DNA of 64,000 nt from an uncultured Bacteroidota bacterium (GTDB taxonomy: Bacteria > Bacteroidota > Bacteroidia > Chitinophagales > Chitinophagaceae), in the NCBI GenBank assembly GCA_903839875.1, contig CAIMDZ010000194.1, positions 1-64,000 of the forward strand. Direction: 5' to 3'. The notes under the pieces were generated by a model, which had not been told where the DNA came from, did no database searches, and worked only from the letters and a program-made list of their open reading frames with translations. Made by a program: the position numbers and the translations under genes. Positions within the stretch are counted from its first letter, which is position 1. Each line of letters starts with the position of its first letter. Of the stretch, positions 9,452 through 18,995 are shown piece by piece.

Positions 9452-9741
9452 AAAAAAATGAGATTATTAACAGAAGTGCGGAAAAATAAATCTCACAAAA
9501 TCCCCGGGGAGGTAATGAAAAATGACAGATTCGCTATCTCTGGTTTTCATAAAGTTAAACATTTTCATGTTAAGATGAACAAAAATGTTTACAGCGTTAT
9601 ACTCATTATTAATTATAAATGGGTATTGTACCCCAATTCCAATGAAAAGCTATGGGCAATTACAACATAATTTATAAATACGCGTTTATCCATTGCCCTT
9701 TACAATTATTTTATTCTTTACATTTGGAGCAATAACGATAA

Positions 9742-10956
9742 ATGGGAAAGACCTCAAGCAAAGTAGCATACCTGGATGGTATACGGGGAGTAGCTGCCTT
9801 TTTAGTATTTTTTCATCACTTTTTACTGGCATTTTATAGCGCCTTTTTCAATTCGGATGCGACTAATTCACATCTGAATAACCTGGAGATCAGGTATGGC
9901 CAGAGTGTGCTGAGCGTTTTCTCGAACGGGCATTTCATGGTATGCATTTTCTTTGTACTGAGCGGGTTTGTATTAAGCAGGAAATACTTTCAGAACAATA
10001 ATTTTGAAATTATTGTTTCAGGGGCGCACCGGAGGTTTCTGCGGTTATACATCCCTGTTGCCACAGTAATGATACTTGGTTATATTTTACTGAAAGCCGG
10101 ATTGTATTACAATGTGGCGGCGGGCAAGATAACTCATTCCGTATGGTGGCTGAGCCAGTTATGGGTGTTTCCCGATCCTCCTTTATTAAAGCTTTGGCAA
10201 TGCCTGAAAGTACAAACCATGTTTTTTAATGACAGTACTTTTGATACCAGCCTCTGGACGATGGCAATAGAGCTTACCGGTTCATTTTTTGTATTCGCAT
10301 TCCTTGCTCTTACCCATAATATAAAGAACAAGTTTGTCATACTAATCATCGTACTTGTGTATTGTAAGATTACGGAGCAGGCAATATTATCTGATTTTGT
10401 ATTCGGAATAGGTCTCAATTATATAGAGCCAAGGGCGTTTAAAGTAAATAAATTCTTTACGCTGTTAATTGTTCTTTTTTTATTTGCAAGCGGGCTTATT
10501 TTAGGTTCGTATCCCAGCAACTGGGAGATCAAAGGCACCCTATATGAGCATCTTCCAGAATGGATATTTCAATATAGAGGTTGGTTCCATGTTATCGGTG
10601 CATTTTTTGTTGTATTGGCATTTGTGATATCTCCTGTGCTTCAGCGCTTGTTTAGTTTGAAACCATTCAGATTCTTAGGTTATATTTCATTTGCCTTTTA
10701 TTTGTTGCATCCGCTGGTTATCGGGTCGTTCAGTTGTTATATGTTTTTGCATATTTATGAACGGTGGGGTTATAACCATTCCACTGTTGCAGTATTTGTG
10801 GCTACTATCCCTGTATGTATTTTAGTATCATGGCTTATGACGCGGTTTATTGATGATCCCGGGATCAGGTTTTCAAAATATGTATATGAACGCTGGTTAA
10901 AGAAAAGCACTGTGCCATTCCAAAACAATGAATCCATATCAGATAATTCTAAATAG
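9742..10956 (+). CDS. Acyltransferase 3 family membrane protein (OafA/YrhL-like)
   Basis: YLDGIRGVAAFLVFFHHF, FFVLSGFVLSRKYF, multi-TM, SFAFYLLHPLV. Confidence 0.9.
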   Translation: MGKTSSKVAYLDGIRGVAAFLVFFHHFLLAFYSAFFNSDATNSHLNNLEIRYGQSVLSVFSNGHFMVCIFFVLSGFVLSRKYFQNNNFEIIVSGAHRRFLRLYIPVATVMILGYILLKAGLYYNVAAGKITHSVWWLSQLWVFPDPPLLKLWQCLKVQTMFFNDSTFDTSLWTMAIELTGSFFVFAFLALTHNIKNKFVILIIVLVYCKITEQAILSDFVFGIGLNYIEPRAFKVNKFFTLLIVLFLFASGLILGSYPSNWEIKGTLYEHLPEWIFQYRGWFHVIGAFFVVLAFVISPVLQRLFSLKPFRFLGYISFAFYLLHPLVIGSFSCYMFLHIYERWGYNHSTVAVFVATIPVCILVSWLMTRFIDDPGIRFSKYVYERWLKKSTVPFQNNESISDNSK

Positions 10957-11043
10957 TGCCTGATTATATGTTTGTTCAGCTTTTTTAATCAAAATGCAGG
11001 CACAGAACTTGTTTAATTATTCTTACTTTTGTACTCCCAAATA

Positions 11044-12045
11044 ATGGTTATGCAATTTCTGGATTTTGAAAAGCCGCTTGAAGACCTGTATGCCCAGATT
11101 CATAAACTAAAGGAAATGTCTGTCAAGAATAAGGTAGATGTTACTAACAGCATACGTGAACTTGAAACTGCCATAGATATTACCCGGACGCAGATCTATG
11201 AAAACCTTACTCCATGGCAACGCGTGCAATTAAGCCGTCATCCTGAAAGGCCATATACCCTATATTATATTGAAAAGTTATTTGCCAACTTTACTGAATT
11301 GTATGGTGACAGGCAGGTGAGGGATGATAAAGCGATGGTAGGTGGCATGGCAGAACTGAATGGCCAGCCGGTAATGGTTATCGGGCAGCAGAAAGGGACA
11401 AATACCAAAATGAGGCAAATGCGTAATTTTGGTATGGCAAATCCTGAAGGCTACCGCAAGGCATTGCGCCTCATGAAGATCGCTGAGAAATTTAACCGGC
11501 CCATAATTACCCTGATTGATACCCCCGGCGCTTTTCCCGGACTGGAAGCAGAAGAACGCGGACAGGCAGAGGCGATTGCCCGCAATCTTTTTGAAATGGT
11601 GAATATGAGGGTGCCTGTAGTGTGCGTTATTATTGGTGAAGGTGCATCTGGCGGTGCACTGGGTATAGGAGTAGGCGACAAAGTAGCCATGATGGAAAAT
11701 ACCTGGTATTCAGTTATTTCCCCCGAATCCTGCTCATCCATATTATGGAGAAGCTGGAATTTCAAAGAAAAAGCTGCGGAACAATTGAAGCTTACCTCGC
11801 AGGATATGAGCGGTTTCGGACTTGTGGATGATGTAATTCCTGAACCAATTGGCGGAGCACATACAGACCCTGAAAAAACTGTAGAAACTTTAAAATCATA
11901 TCTTATAAGCACAATCAACGGATTGAAGAAAATTGATCCGGATACCCGAATAAGCCAGCGGATAGAAAAACTATCCAAAATGGGTTTTTATGATGAAACA
12001 GAAATACCTGTGGAAAACAGCACACTTGCCCATATGGGCGCCTGA
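11044..12045 (+). CDS. accA: Acetyl-CoA carboxylase carboxyltransferase subunit alpha
   Basis: [20 protein letters not shown]..., [69 protein letters not shown] opens at 11029. Confidence 0.97.
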   Translation: MVMQFLDFEKPLEDLYAQIHKLKEMSVKNKVDVTNSIRELETAIDITRTQIYENLTPWQRVQLSRHPERPYTLYYIEKLFANFTELYGDRQVRDDKAMVGGMAELNGQPVMVIGQQKGTNTKMRQMRNFGMANPEGYRKALRLMKIAEKFNRPIITLIDTPGAFPGLEAEERGQAEAIARNLFEMVNMRVPVVCVIIGEGASGGALGIGVGDKVAMMENTWYSVISPESCSSILWRSWNFKEKAAEQLKLTSQDMSGFGLVDDVIPEPIGGAHTDPEKTVETLKSYLISTINGLKKIDPDTRISQRIEKLSKMGFYDETEIPVENSTLAHMGA

Positions 12046-12149
12046 TCATAATATTGATAAATTGATTTTTTTTTGGACTTAGTGCATAACTTATAACCCC
12101 TTTCCACAAACCTGGCCCATTTTTTTTACCATTAAATAAAAAAGCAAAA

Positions 12150-13031
12150 ATGGCTTATCAACAGCTTAAGGGTACCGGTGTAGCATTGGTTACACCATTT
12201 CTTAAAAACGGGAATATTGATTTTCCCGCTCTCGAAAAATTAGTTAGTAATGTGATCAGGGGAGGTGTAGACTTTCTTGTGGCACTTGGAACCACTGCCG
12301 AAACTCCAACGCTTACGGCCGAAGAAAAACAAACAGTTCTTTCATCCATAGTTAAATATGGTGATGGGAAAGTTCCGGTTGTTTGTGGCATTGGCGGCAA
12401 CAATACGGAAGAGGTGATTCATCAGCTTAAAAGCTTTGATCTGCGTGGCGTTGATGCTATACTGAGTGTGGCTCCTTATTACAACCGGCCTTCACAGGAA
12501 GGAATATATCTGCATTTTAAAGCAGTGGCGGCTGCTACTAATAAACCAATTATCCTTTACAATGTGCCTGCCCGTACAGGATGTAATATTTTACCTGCCA
12601 CTGTGCTTCGTCTTGCTGCCGATTGCAAAAACATTATCGGCGTAAAAGAAGCCAGCGGGAACATGGTGCAATGCATGGAGTTACTGCAACAGAAACCCGA
12701 TGGTTTCACTGTTCTGTCGGGAGACGACAACCTCGTACTTGCCCAGATGGCCATTGGAATGGAGGGGATTATTTCCGTTGCAGCCAATTGTTTTACAAAG
12801 GAAATGACAGACATGATCAACCTCGCTATTGTCGGGAAGTTCGACAAGGCGCGTAAAGTACATTATAAAATGCTTACAGGTATAGATCTGTTGTTTGCTG
12901 ATGGCAATCCTCCCGGCGTGAAATATGTGCTCAGCCAGCAGGGTGTTTGTCTGAATGTTCTACGCCTGCCTTTGACAACGGTTAGTGAAACGACAGCAAA
13001 AAAACTGACCGCTTTTCTCAAGACGATTTAA
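12150..13031 (+). CDS. dapA: 4-hydroxy-tetrahydrodipicolinate synthase
   Basis: GTGVALVTPF, LGTTAETPTLT, YYNRPSQEGIY, YNVPARTGCNI, GVKEASGN. Confidence 0.97.
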   Translation: MAYQQLKGTGVALVTPFLKNGNIDFPALEKLVSNVIRGGVDFLVALGTTAETPTLTAEEKQTVLSSIVKYGDGKVPVVCGIGGNNTEEVIHQLKSFDLRGVDAILSVAPYYNRPSQEGIYLHFKAVAAATNKPIILYNVPARTGCNILPATVLRLAADCKNIIGVKEASGNMVQCMELLQQKPDGFTVLSGDDNLVLAQMAIGMEGIISVAANCFTKEMTDMINLAIVGKFDKARKVHYKMLTGIDLLFADGNPPGVKYVLSQQGVCLNVLRLPLTTVSETTAKKLTAFLKTI

Positions 13032-13060
13032 AGTTGAAATATTTTTTCATTGAGTTGATC

Positions 13061-13093
13061 AGATGTGCCACACTTCAAAAGTGTGGCACATCT
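13061..13093. terminator. Perfect 15 bp inverted repeat downstream of dapA
   Basis: agatgtgccacactt-caa-aagtgtggcacatct; no strong T-run so terminator function is uncertain. Confidence 0.55.
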
Positions 13094-13211
13094 GCGTTAT
13101 TGCTTGTTTGCCATTCTTACCCGCTTAAACCAGCGGCAAGGGATGAATTTTAACCATACATTCACCTCTGTTCACTGAAAATATCAGTAACTTACAGCAC
13201 TTATTATTTGT

Positions 13212-14492
13212 ATGGCTAAAATGAAATTCCGGCTTCGGGCCCTGATCGTATTTATTTTGATACTTTCCTCGGTATCGGCAAATGCCGCAAAAATATTCAT
13301 CCCGATGGATGCAGACAATCAGCGTAACCATCTCAAGGCTTATGGTGTTGCCTATGCTGCGCTGAAGGCTAATATTACTATTGACTGGCTGCTGAATTAC
13401 AAAGGGGGCAGCTTTTGCATGGATGATATAGAAAGCATAGAGCGCATGTGCAAACTGCGCGGAGTAAGTTATGAAGTGATCAGTGACGCGCAGTACACCG
13501 GGATTATCAATGAAATTTCTAATCCTGACTTTAACGGCGATATCATAAAACTGGAAAAAGCGCCAAAGATAGCGGTGTACACACCACCCAATAAGGAACC
13601 ATGGGATGATGCCGTTACACTTGTGCTCACCTATGCCGAGATCCCATTTGATAAGGTTTATGATGACGAGGTACTGGACGATAACCTGCCTAAATATGAC
13701 TGGCTGCATCTGCACCATGAAGATTTTACCGGGCAGTATGGCAAATTCTGGGCACAATACCACAATGCCACGTGGTACCAAAACGACCAGCATTCAGCAG
13801 AGGTTATGGCAGCCAAACATGGTTATAAAAAAGTGTCGCAACTGAAACTGGCAATTGCAAAGAAGATCCGCGATTTCGTAGCAGGGGGTGGTTATATGTT
13901 TGCCATGTGCTCTGCTACCGACACGTATGATATTGCACTTGCCGCGGAAGGTGTGGATATTTGCGATGTTCCGTTTGATGGCGACCCAATGGACCCGAAT
14001 GCCCAAAGTAAACTCGATTATACGAAGTCATTTGCATTTAAAGATTTCAGCCTGGTGACGAATCCTTATGAATATGAATATTCAAGTATTGATAACACAA
14101 TAGCCCACCGTCCCGACCTGATGAAGGTGGATTATTTCAGCCTGTTCACTTTTTCGGCCAAGTTTGACCCTGTACCAAGTATGCTTACACAGGACCATAC
14201 CACTACCATAAAAGGATTTATGGGGCAAACAACAGCCTTTAAAAAAGAACTGTTGAAATCGAGTGTTCTGGTAATGGGCGACAATAAAATGATGAACGAA
14301 GCCAGATATATACATGGTGAATTTGGCAAGGGTACCTGGACATTCTATGGCGGTCATGACCCCGAAGACTACCAACATATGATCTACGATCCGCCGACTG
14401 ATCTGAGTCTGCATCCTAATTCACCCGGTTACCGCCTTATTTTGAATAATGTGCTGTTCCCGGCGGCAAGGAAAAAACCAAGGAAGACGTAA
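13212..14492 (+). CDS. Secreted/periplasmic protein of the type often labelled 'asparagine synthetase B' in Bacteroidota
   Basis: Signal peptide MAKMKFRLRALIVFILILSSVSANA; HHEDFTGQYGKFWAQY; GGGYMFAMCSATDT; function not inferable from motif reading. Confidence 0.6.
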   Translation: MAKMKFRLRALIVFILILSSVSANAAKIFIPMDADNQRNHLKAYGVAYAALKANITIDWLLNYKGGSFCMDDIESIERMCKLRGVSYEVISDAQYTGIINEISNPDFNGDIIKLEKAPKIAVYTPPNKEPWDDAVTLVLTYAEIPFDKVYDDEVLDDNLPKYDWLHLHHEDFTGQYGKFWAQYHNATWYQNDQHSAEVMAAKHGYKKVSQLKLAIAKKIRDFVAGGGYMFAMCSATDTYDIALAAEGVDICDVPFDGDPMDPNAQSKLDYTKSFAFKDFSLVTNPYEYEYSSIDNTIAHRPDLMKVDYFSLFTFSAKFDPVPSMLTQDHTTTIKGFMGQTTAFKKELLKSSVLVMGDNKMMNEARYIHGEFGKGTWTFYGGHDPEDYQHMIYDPPTDLSLHPNSPGYRLILNNVLFPAARKKPRKT

Positions 14493-14706
14493 TATATCTC
14501 ACGCGGTATAAGTCATTGCAGGAAAATGGTTCACGCGCAAAGGCGCAATTCTCCATGTTGCGTTTTTAAGGTAGCAAAATGTCCATATTTCCTGATGTAG
14601 TAATTTACCTTGTTTTCGGCGGGGATACTTTCGCATAACAGCTTCAACAAACGTATGTTTAATTTTTTATTGAAAAAATCTTTGCGGGGATTTAGGTTTT
14701 TTCTTT

Positions 14707-16434
14707 TTACTTTTGCATCCCCTCAATGCAGCGATGATTCAGGCTTTTGGTTTGGAACAGAGTTGTTGAAAAAGATGCGGCGATGGCGAAACTGGTAGAC
14801 GCACTACTTTGAGGTGGTAGCGCCTGTAACGGGCATGAGAGTTCGAATCTCTTTTGCCGCACATAAGGAGACAAACAGGTTTTACCACCTGTTTGTCTTT
14901 TTTCATTATTGCCTGTATCGCTTGACAGGCTTGCGATTAGCTCAAAAATAGAGTTTACTCTTTCGGTTCGAAATGACCCATTTTTCTTATCATAGACAAT
15001 TCCTGCTGGAAAAACCAGTTTTTGCAGCTTTTCCTTCCGGTCAATATCGCTGGAAACCCACTCTGTAGCCAATCCTATGGACAACCCTATTGCCCCTTCT
15101 ATGGTTACCATAGGGTTCGAAATACCACTGCTCAATTTAGATAGCTGCTTATTGATTACTTGTTGCTCTGAATCAAACCTTCCATAGAACTTATCATAGG
15201 TTTCTTTGTTCATGTCTTTTGTGACATAGTAGCTTTCTTCGATGTTCTCAATTTTACCATTGACTTCCACAAGCTGCTTTTTATAGCTTTGTTCCAAGTC
15301 AAAACTTTCCTTATTTATTTCTTTCCATTTGCTCTCCATTTTTTTATATAAAGGGGCTTTAAGTGTATCCGTCACCTTATAACTATCAAGTAATTCTATA
15401 AACATCTCGTGCATTGTCTTAGCACTTTTATTGCATTTACACCCCTTCGTGCGGCACTTGTAATACCACAAACCCTTTGCCTTTACCACATACCCGGTAA
15501 AAGGCTCATTACAATCACTGCAACGAATGAAAACTTTTAATGGTACAGCATCCTGCTGTTTTTTATGAGGTACTCCATATCCTTCATTATTTTGATGAAT
15601 TTCGTTAACCTTTAAAAACAGTTCCTTAGAAATGAGTTTTTCATGAGTGCTTTCTACTATTTGTCCTTCCAGCATGTTATGGCAAAGCATTCCACAATAA
15701 AAGGGGTTCTTTAGCAGCTTAGTCAAATGTTGTTTGTTAAGGCTAACACCCATGCTTCTTAATTTCTCTAAAATAGCTTCATTTTTCATCCCTTCACTTT
15801 TCCATATAAAGGCTTTCTTTATCTTTTTGCCAACACTGTTTACTTCAATTGTTCTTGTACCGTTAATTTTAATTACGTCATACCCTATTGGCGGTTTGGC
15901 AACCCAAATACCTCTTTTAAACTTCTCTTTCATACCAGCTATTGACCGCTGTTTTCTTAGCTCATTGTCATATTGGGAGAAGATGAATTGTATTGACTGC
16001 TGTAATACCCCGCTGGGATTTGAAGTATCAGAAGGTTGTGTCACTGCATATACCTGCACCCCATACTTTTCTCTAAGTTCCTGTGCAAGCTTTATAGCTC
16101 CACCACCTGTCCGGCTAAAGCGATCAAGCATGTACACAAGAATATGAGAGACCTTTCCCTTGTTCTTTTTTATGAAGTCCAGCATTCGCTGAAATTCCTT
16201 GCGCCCATCAGTCTTGGCACTTTCATAAGTACCACCGAAGTACGCCTCAACCTTTATATTGCTGCGTTGAGCATATTCGTCAATAATCCTACGCTGAATG
16301 TCCAAAGATAGATTGGTATCTGCCTGCTCCTTGCTGGATACCCGTGTATAAACTACTGCCGTATTTATACCGGATGTCCGTGGGGCTATGCGATTATCCT
16401 TAGCGAAATGTGCAAAAGTTGATAGTTGTGTCAT
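14707..16434 (-). CDS. Large serine recombinase (resolvase N-terminal + recombinase + zinc ribbon)
   Basis: AVVYTRVSSKEQADTNLSLDIQRRIIDEYA; YMLDRFSRTGGGAIKLAQEL; zinc-ribbon CSDCNEPFTGY...CRTKGCKC. The last ~45 codons are antisense to the terminator and tRNA-Leu. Confidence 0.93.
   Translation of the reverse strand: MTQLSTFAHFAKDNRIAPRTSGINTAVVYTRVSSKEQADTNLSLDIQRRIIDEYAQRSNIKVEAYFGGTYESAKTDGRKEFQRMLDFIKKNKGKVSHILVYMLDRFSRTGGGAIKLAQELREKYGVQVYAVTQPSDTSNPSGVLQQSIQFIFSQYDNELRKQRSIAGMKEKFKRGIWVAKPPIGYDVIKINGTRTIEVNSVGKKIKKAFIWKSEGMKNEAILEKLRSMGVSLNKQHLTKLLKNPFYCGMLCHNMLEGQIVESTHEKLISKELFLKVNEIHQNNEGYGVPHKKQQDAVPLKVFIRCSDCNEPFTGYVVKAKGLWYYKCRTKGCKCNKSAKTMHEMFIELLDSYKVTDTLKAPLYKKMESKWKEINKESFDLEQSYKKQLVEVNGKIENIEESYYVTKDMNKETYDKFYGRFDSEQQVINKQLSKLSSGISNPMVTIEGAIGLSIGLATEWVSSDIDRKEKLQKLVFPAGIVYDKKNGSFRTERVNSIFELIASLSSDTGNNEKRQTGGKTCLSPYVRQKRFELSCPLQALPPQSSASTSFAIAASFSTTLFQTKSLNHRCIEGMQK
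14777..14861 (+). tRNA. tRNA-Leu (anticodon GAG)
   Basis: GCGGCGA...TTGCCGC acceptor stem, CTACT-TTGAGGT-GGTAG anticodon arm, long variable arm, GAGTTCGAATCTC T-arm; CCA not encoded. Confidence 0.95.
14869..14904. terminator. Rho-independent terminator just downstream of tRNA-Leu
   Basis: agacaaacaggt-tttacc-acctgtttgtct-tttttt. Confidence 0.85.
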
Positions 16435-16724
16435 GCTGCTCTTTTTTGAATTTTTTCTTGCTCAGGTAAAGATACAACATGTTGATTATCAATGTGCCTT
16501 AGCTTATGATGTGCGTTCTCTAAAAGTATAGTTGCAAGTATGTCAAGACTGTCTAATATTGCCATTGCTTCCACATCATCATAATGTTCGCAGCCTTTAA
16601 ATGATCGTAGCCAATCAGGTGTATTGTCATTGGGAGCATTAATATTTAACGCGATTACTTTCGGCTTTATATTCTCGTATTCCATTTCCAACTTGTTTTC
16701 TCCTTTTTTGTTTTCCATTATCAT
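16431..16724 (-). CDS. Small hypothetical protein co-encoded with the serine recombinase
   Basis: 97 aa; stop overlaps recombinase start by 4 bp (ATGA-type coupling). Confidence 0.65.
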   Translation of the reverse strand: MIMENKKGENKLEMEYENIKPKVIALNINAPNDNTPDWLRSFKGCEHYDDVEAMAILDSLDILATILLENAHHKLRHIDNQHVVSLPEQEKIQKRAA

Positions 16725-16843
16725 AATTCATCTTTTTTATGCAAACCTAAAATGCGCTGACGATCTGCTTTCGCGTTTTATGTGGAGTTGTTCCGAGTTA
16801 CTCTTAATAATTCCGAGTTGCTCTTAATAATTCTTACCACACA

Positions 16844-17120
16844 AAAATACAACGACCGAAAAACCTGCTTTCCGCTTTCGGGCGTACTTTCCGAAAACGG
16901 GCGAAAACTCCGAAAATGGGTGCTAATTCCTTTGTTTTCCTTATTGCATTCAAAGCTACAACGACATAAAACACCACTTACCCGATTCGGGACGATCTGG
17001 GGCGACCAGGGCAAACTTTCCCCGATTTCCAAAATATTAAGCACTCACAATACATTTTTTACTTCTCTGTTGCAAAGCTACAACGGCTGAAAACATCACT
17101 TTACAGTTTGGGACTGTACA
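16844..17120. repeat. Three degenerate ~45 bp direct repeats (CAAAGCTACAACGrC.nAAAACA.CACTT....TTCGGGAC)
   Basis: Copies begin near 16844, 16951 and 17072; also the 20 bp tandem ttccgagttnctcttaataa at about 16791-16832. Confidence 0.55.
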
Positions 17121-17460
17121 GGCACCTAAAGCGCTAACAAAACCTGCATCGCACTAACATTACCTGTCCGGGATAATTTGGAACTCTCAACTCCACCTCT
17201 GTAAACTAAAATAAGGATTAACAGATACTGGTAAACCACATCAGGACTAACGAACATTATCCCACGATTTGACTACCATTTGAAAACTATTTGAAAACTA
17301 TTTGTTTTCCATTTAAAAATGATTGAAAATAGTTGACTTCCATTTAAAATTCATTGAAGACAGGCTGGCCGCATGAGGGTAATTATACACTTACTGTCAA
17401 TTTTCAACTAAATATTTCTATATTTTTTCTTTGCAAAATGAATAATGTTAAATTTGAAAA

Positions 17461-18522
17461 ATGGAAATAGAAGATGTTGTAGCAAAACGCGGTTTGCCAT
17501 CATGGGAAGATGCTGATACTGGAATAAATGATGTTATTATCAAGCACTTGTTAGAGAACTCCAAATCTGCAATATTTGGCGCAGTTGAATTGCATAACAA
17601 ACCTGTATTTCCATGTAGATATGAAATTGCCATTATCCTGACAATTAATGCTTGGGAATTGGCAATGAAGGCCTATATTCTTAAATATCTTCCGGAGCAT
17701 AAACTTCTTGACGAAGATGGCAAATCAAGACCATTTGACAAATGCATTTCTCTAATAGAACGGCAGATAGGGAAAGATTTTTTGCCAGTTAAAGAAAGTG
17801 TTGAAAACTTATACAAATATAGGTGCGACATTATTCATTATTATGGGACAGGAATTGAAGCAATATTATACTCTCTATTGCGTCCAAACATTTTATTTTT
17901 CTCTGATTTTTTCAAAAAGTTTTTTGATATAGATTTGGCTGAAGAAGCAAACTTAATTATACTTCCAATAGGCTTTAAGCGTATTATTTCACCATTAGAT
18001 TTTTTAAGTGAAAAGTCAGTGGATGGGAATGAATTTGTAAAGGCGCTTATTGACAATATAAAAAAATCTGCCCAAAACCTAATTGACAATGGGTTTGAAG
18101 ATGGTTTGGTTTGTAATTATAGTATGTACATAGAAAAAGAGCATAAAATTGCTCATGCCGATATTATAGTTGGTGTTACGCAGGATAATGAAAAGGCGGC
18201 ATTTAATGTAGGTTTCAATAAGAAAATGAGATTAACAAACGATGCAAGCGCACAAGCAATCAGATTAGATGAAGAGAGTGTATTTAGGGATTATTTCAAT
18301 ATGACCTACACATTTTTTTTGGATAGAGCCAAAAAAGAGATTGAAGGGTTTAAAATGGGTGGCAAAAAATTTAATGATATACTTAATAAAATAAAGAAGG
18401 ATGAAAATTGCTTTAGGAAAAGATGTCTTGATATAAACCCAAGACCCAAAAGCATATATAAGCCGTATTATAGTGAGTTAGCTCTTGACAGACTTAAGGA
18501 AGAGTATAAAACGACTACTTAA
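17461..18522 (+). CDS. DUF3644 domain protein
   Basis: IIKHLLENSKSAIFGAVELHNKPVFPCRYEIAIILTINAWELAMKAYILKY; CDIIHYY. Confidence 0.75.
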   Translation: MEIEDVVAKRGLPSWEDADTGINDVIIKHLLENSKSAIFGAVELHNKPVFPCRYEIAIILTINAWELAMKAYILKYLPEHKLLDEDGKSRPFDKCISLIERQIGKDFLPVKESVENLYKYRCDIIHYYGTGIEAILYSLLRPNILFFSDFFKKFFDIDLAEEANLIILPIGFKRIISPLDFLSEKSVDGNEFVKALIDNIKKSAQNLIDNGFEDGLVCNYSMYIEKEHKIAHADIIVGVTQDNEKAAFNVGFNKKMRLTNDASAQAIRLDEESVFRDYFNMTYTFFLDRAKKEIEGFKMGGKKFNDILNKIKKDENCFRKRCLDINPRPKSIYKPYYSELALDRLKEEYKTTT

Positions 18523-18829
18523 GGTATTCAGACAGAGATAAAGCATTTTTAGGTAGAATAATGTCCAATCCCAAGACTGGTTTATCTGAAATATTAATTT
18601 CGCCAGTTGGCGAGTTTGATAATATTGTTTTCAATATTTCAACCTCCGTTTCTCTGTTGGTAAATACTTCCCGAACAGAGCCATCTGATAATTTACAAGT
18701 AACCAAAAGGTTTGTAATCTCCATAAAACAGTCTGTTTTAAGTAATAAATATACTACTGTTTTTTTAATCTTACCTGTTGTTTTTAATCTCTTCCGCAAC
18801 GTAGGCTTTTCTCCTGTCAGCATATCCAC
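18515..18829 (-). CDS. Hypothetical protein
   Basis: 104 aa ORF converging on the DUF3644 gene; likely start at MEITNLLVTCKLSDGSVREVF. Confidence 0.45.
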   Translation of the reverse strand: MDMLTGEKPTLRKRLKTTGKIKKTVVYLLLKTDCFMEITNLLVTCKLSDGSVREVFTNRETEVEILKTILSNSPTGEINISDKPVLGLDIILPKNALSLSEYLK

Positions 18830-18995
18830 AATACTTTTAGCGTACTGGTTGGTATCTTTGGTTTTCGTTTACTTTGCTATGCTGTAATGTTGCGAAGGGT
18901 AAAATCAGCGATTAATATTTATTTGTTTAAACTGATGTGCTACCGAAAAAATGAAAACTTCACAATAGCGTTACGCCTTGATTATATTTGTCCCG

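Noticed and set aside
11451-11978. 175 aa minus-strand ORF
   Set aside because: Antisense to accA; shadow ORF.
13125-13793. 222 aa minus-strand ORF
   Set aside because: Antisense to the 13212-14492 CDS; composition typical of shadow ORFs.
14707-14776. Treating the last part of the recombinase ORF as a genuine conserved domain
   Set aside because: This part is antisense to the tRNA and its leader and has no recognisable motif; probably read-through of chromosomal sequence after integration.
16844-17120. CRISPR array
   Set aside because: Only three degenerate units with unequal spacing, no constant-length spacers and no Cas1/effector genes nearby.
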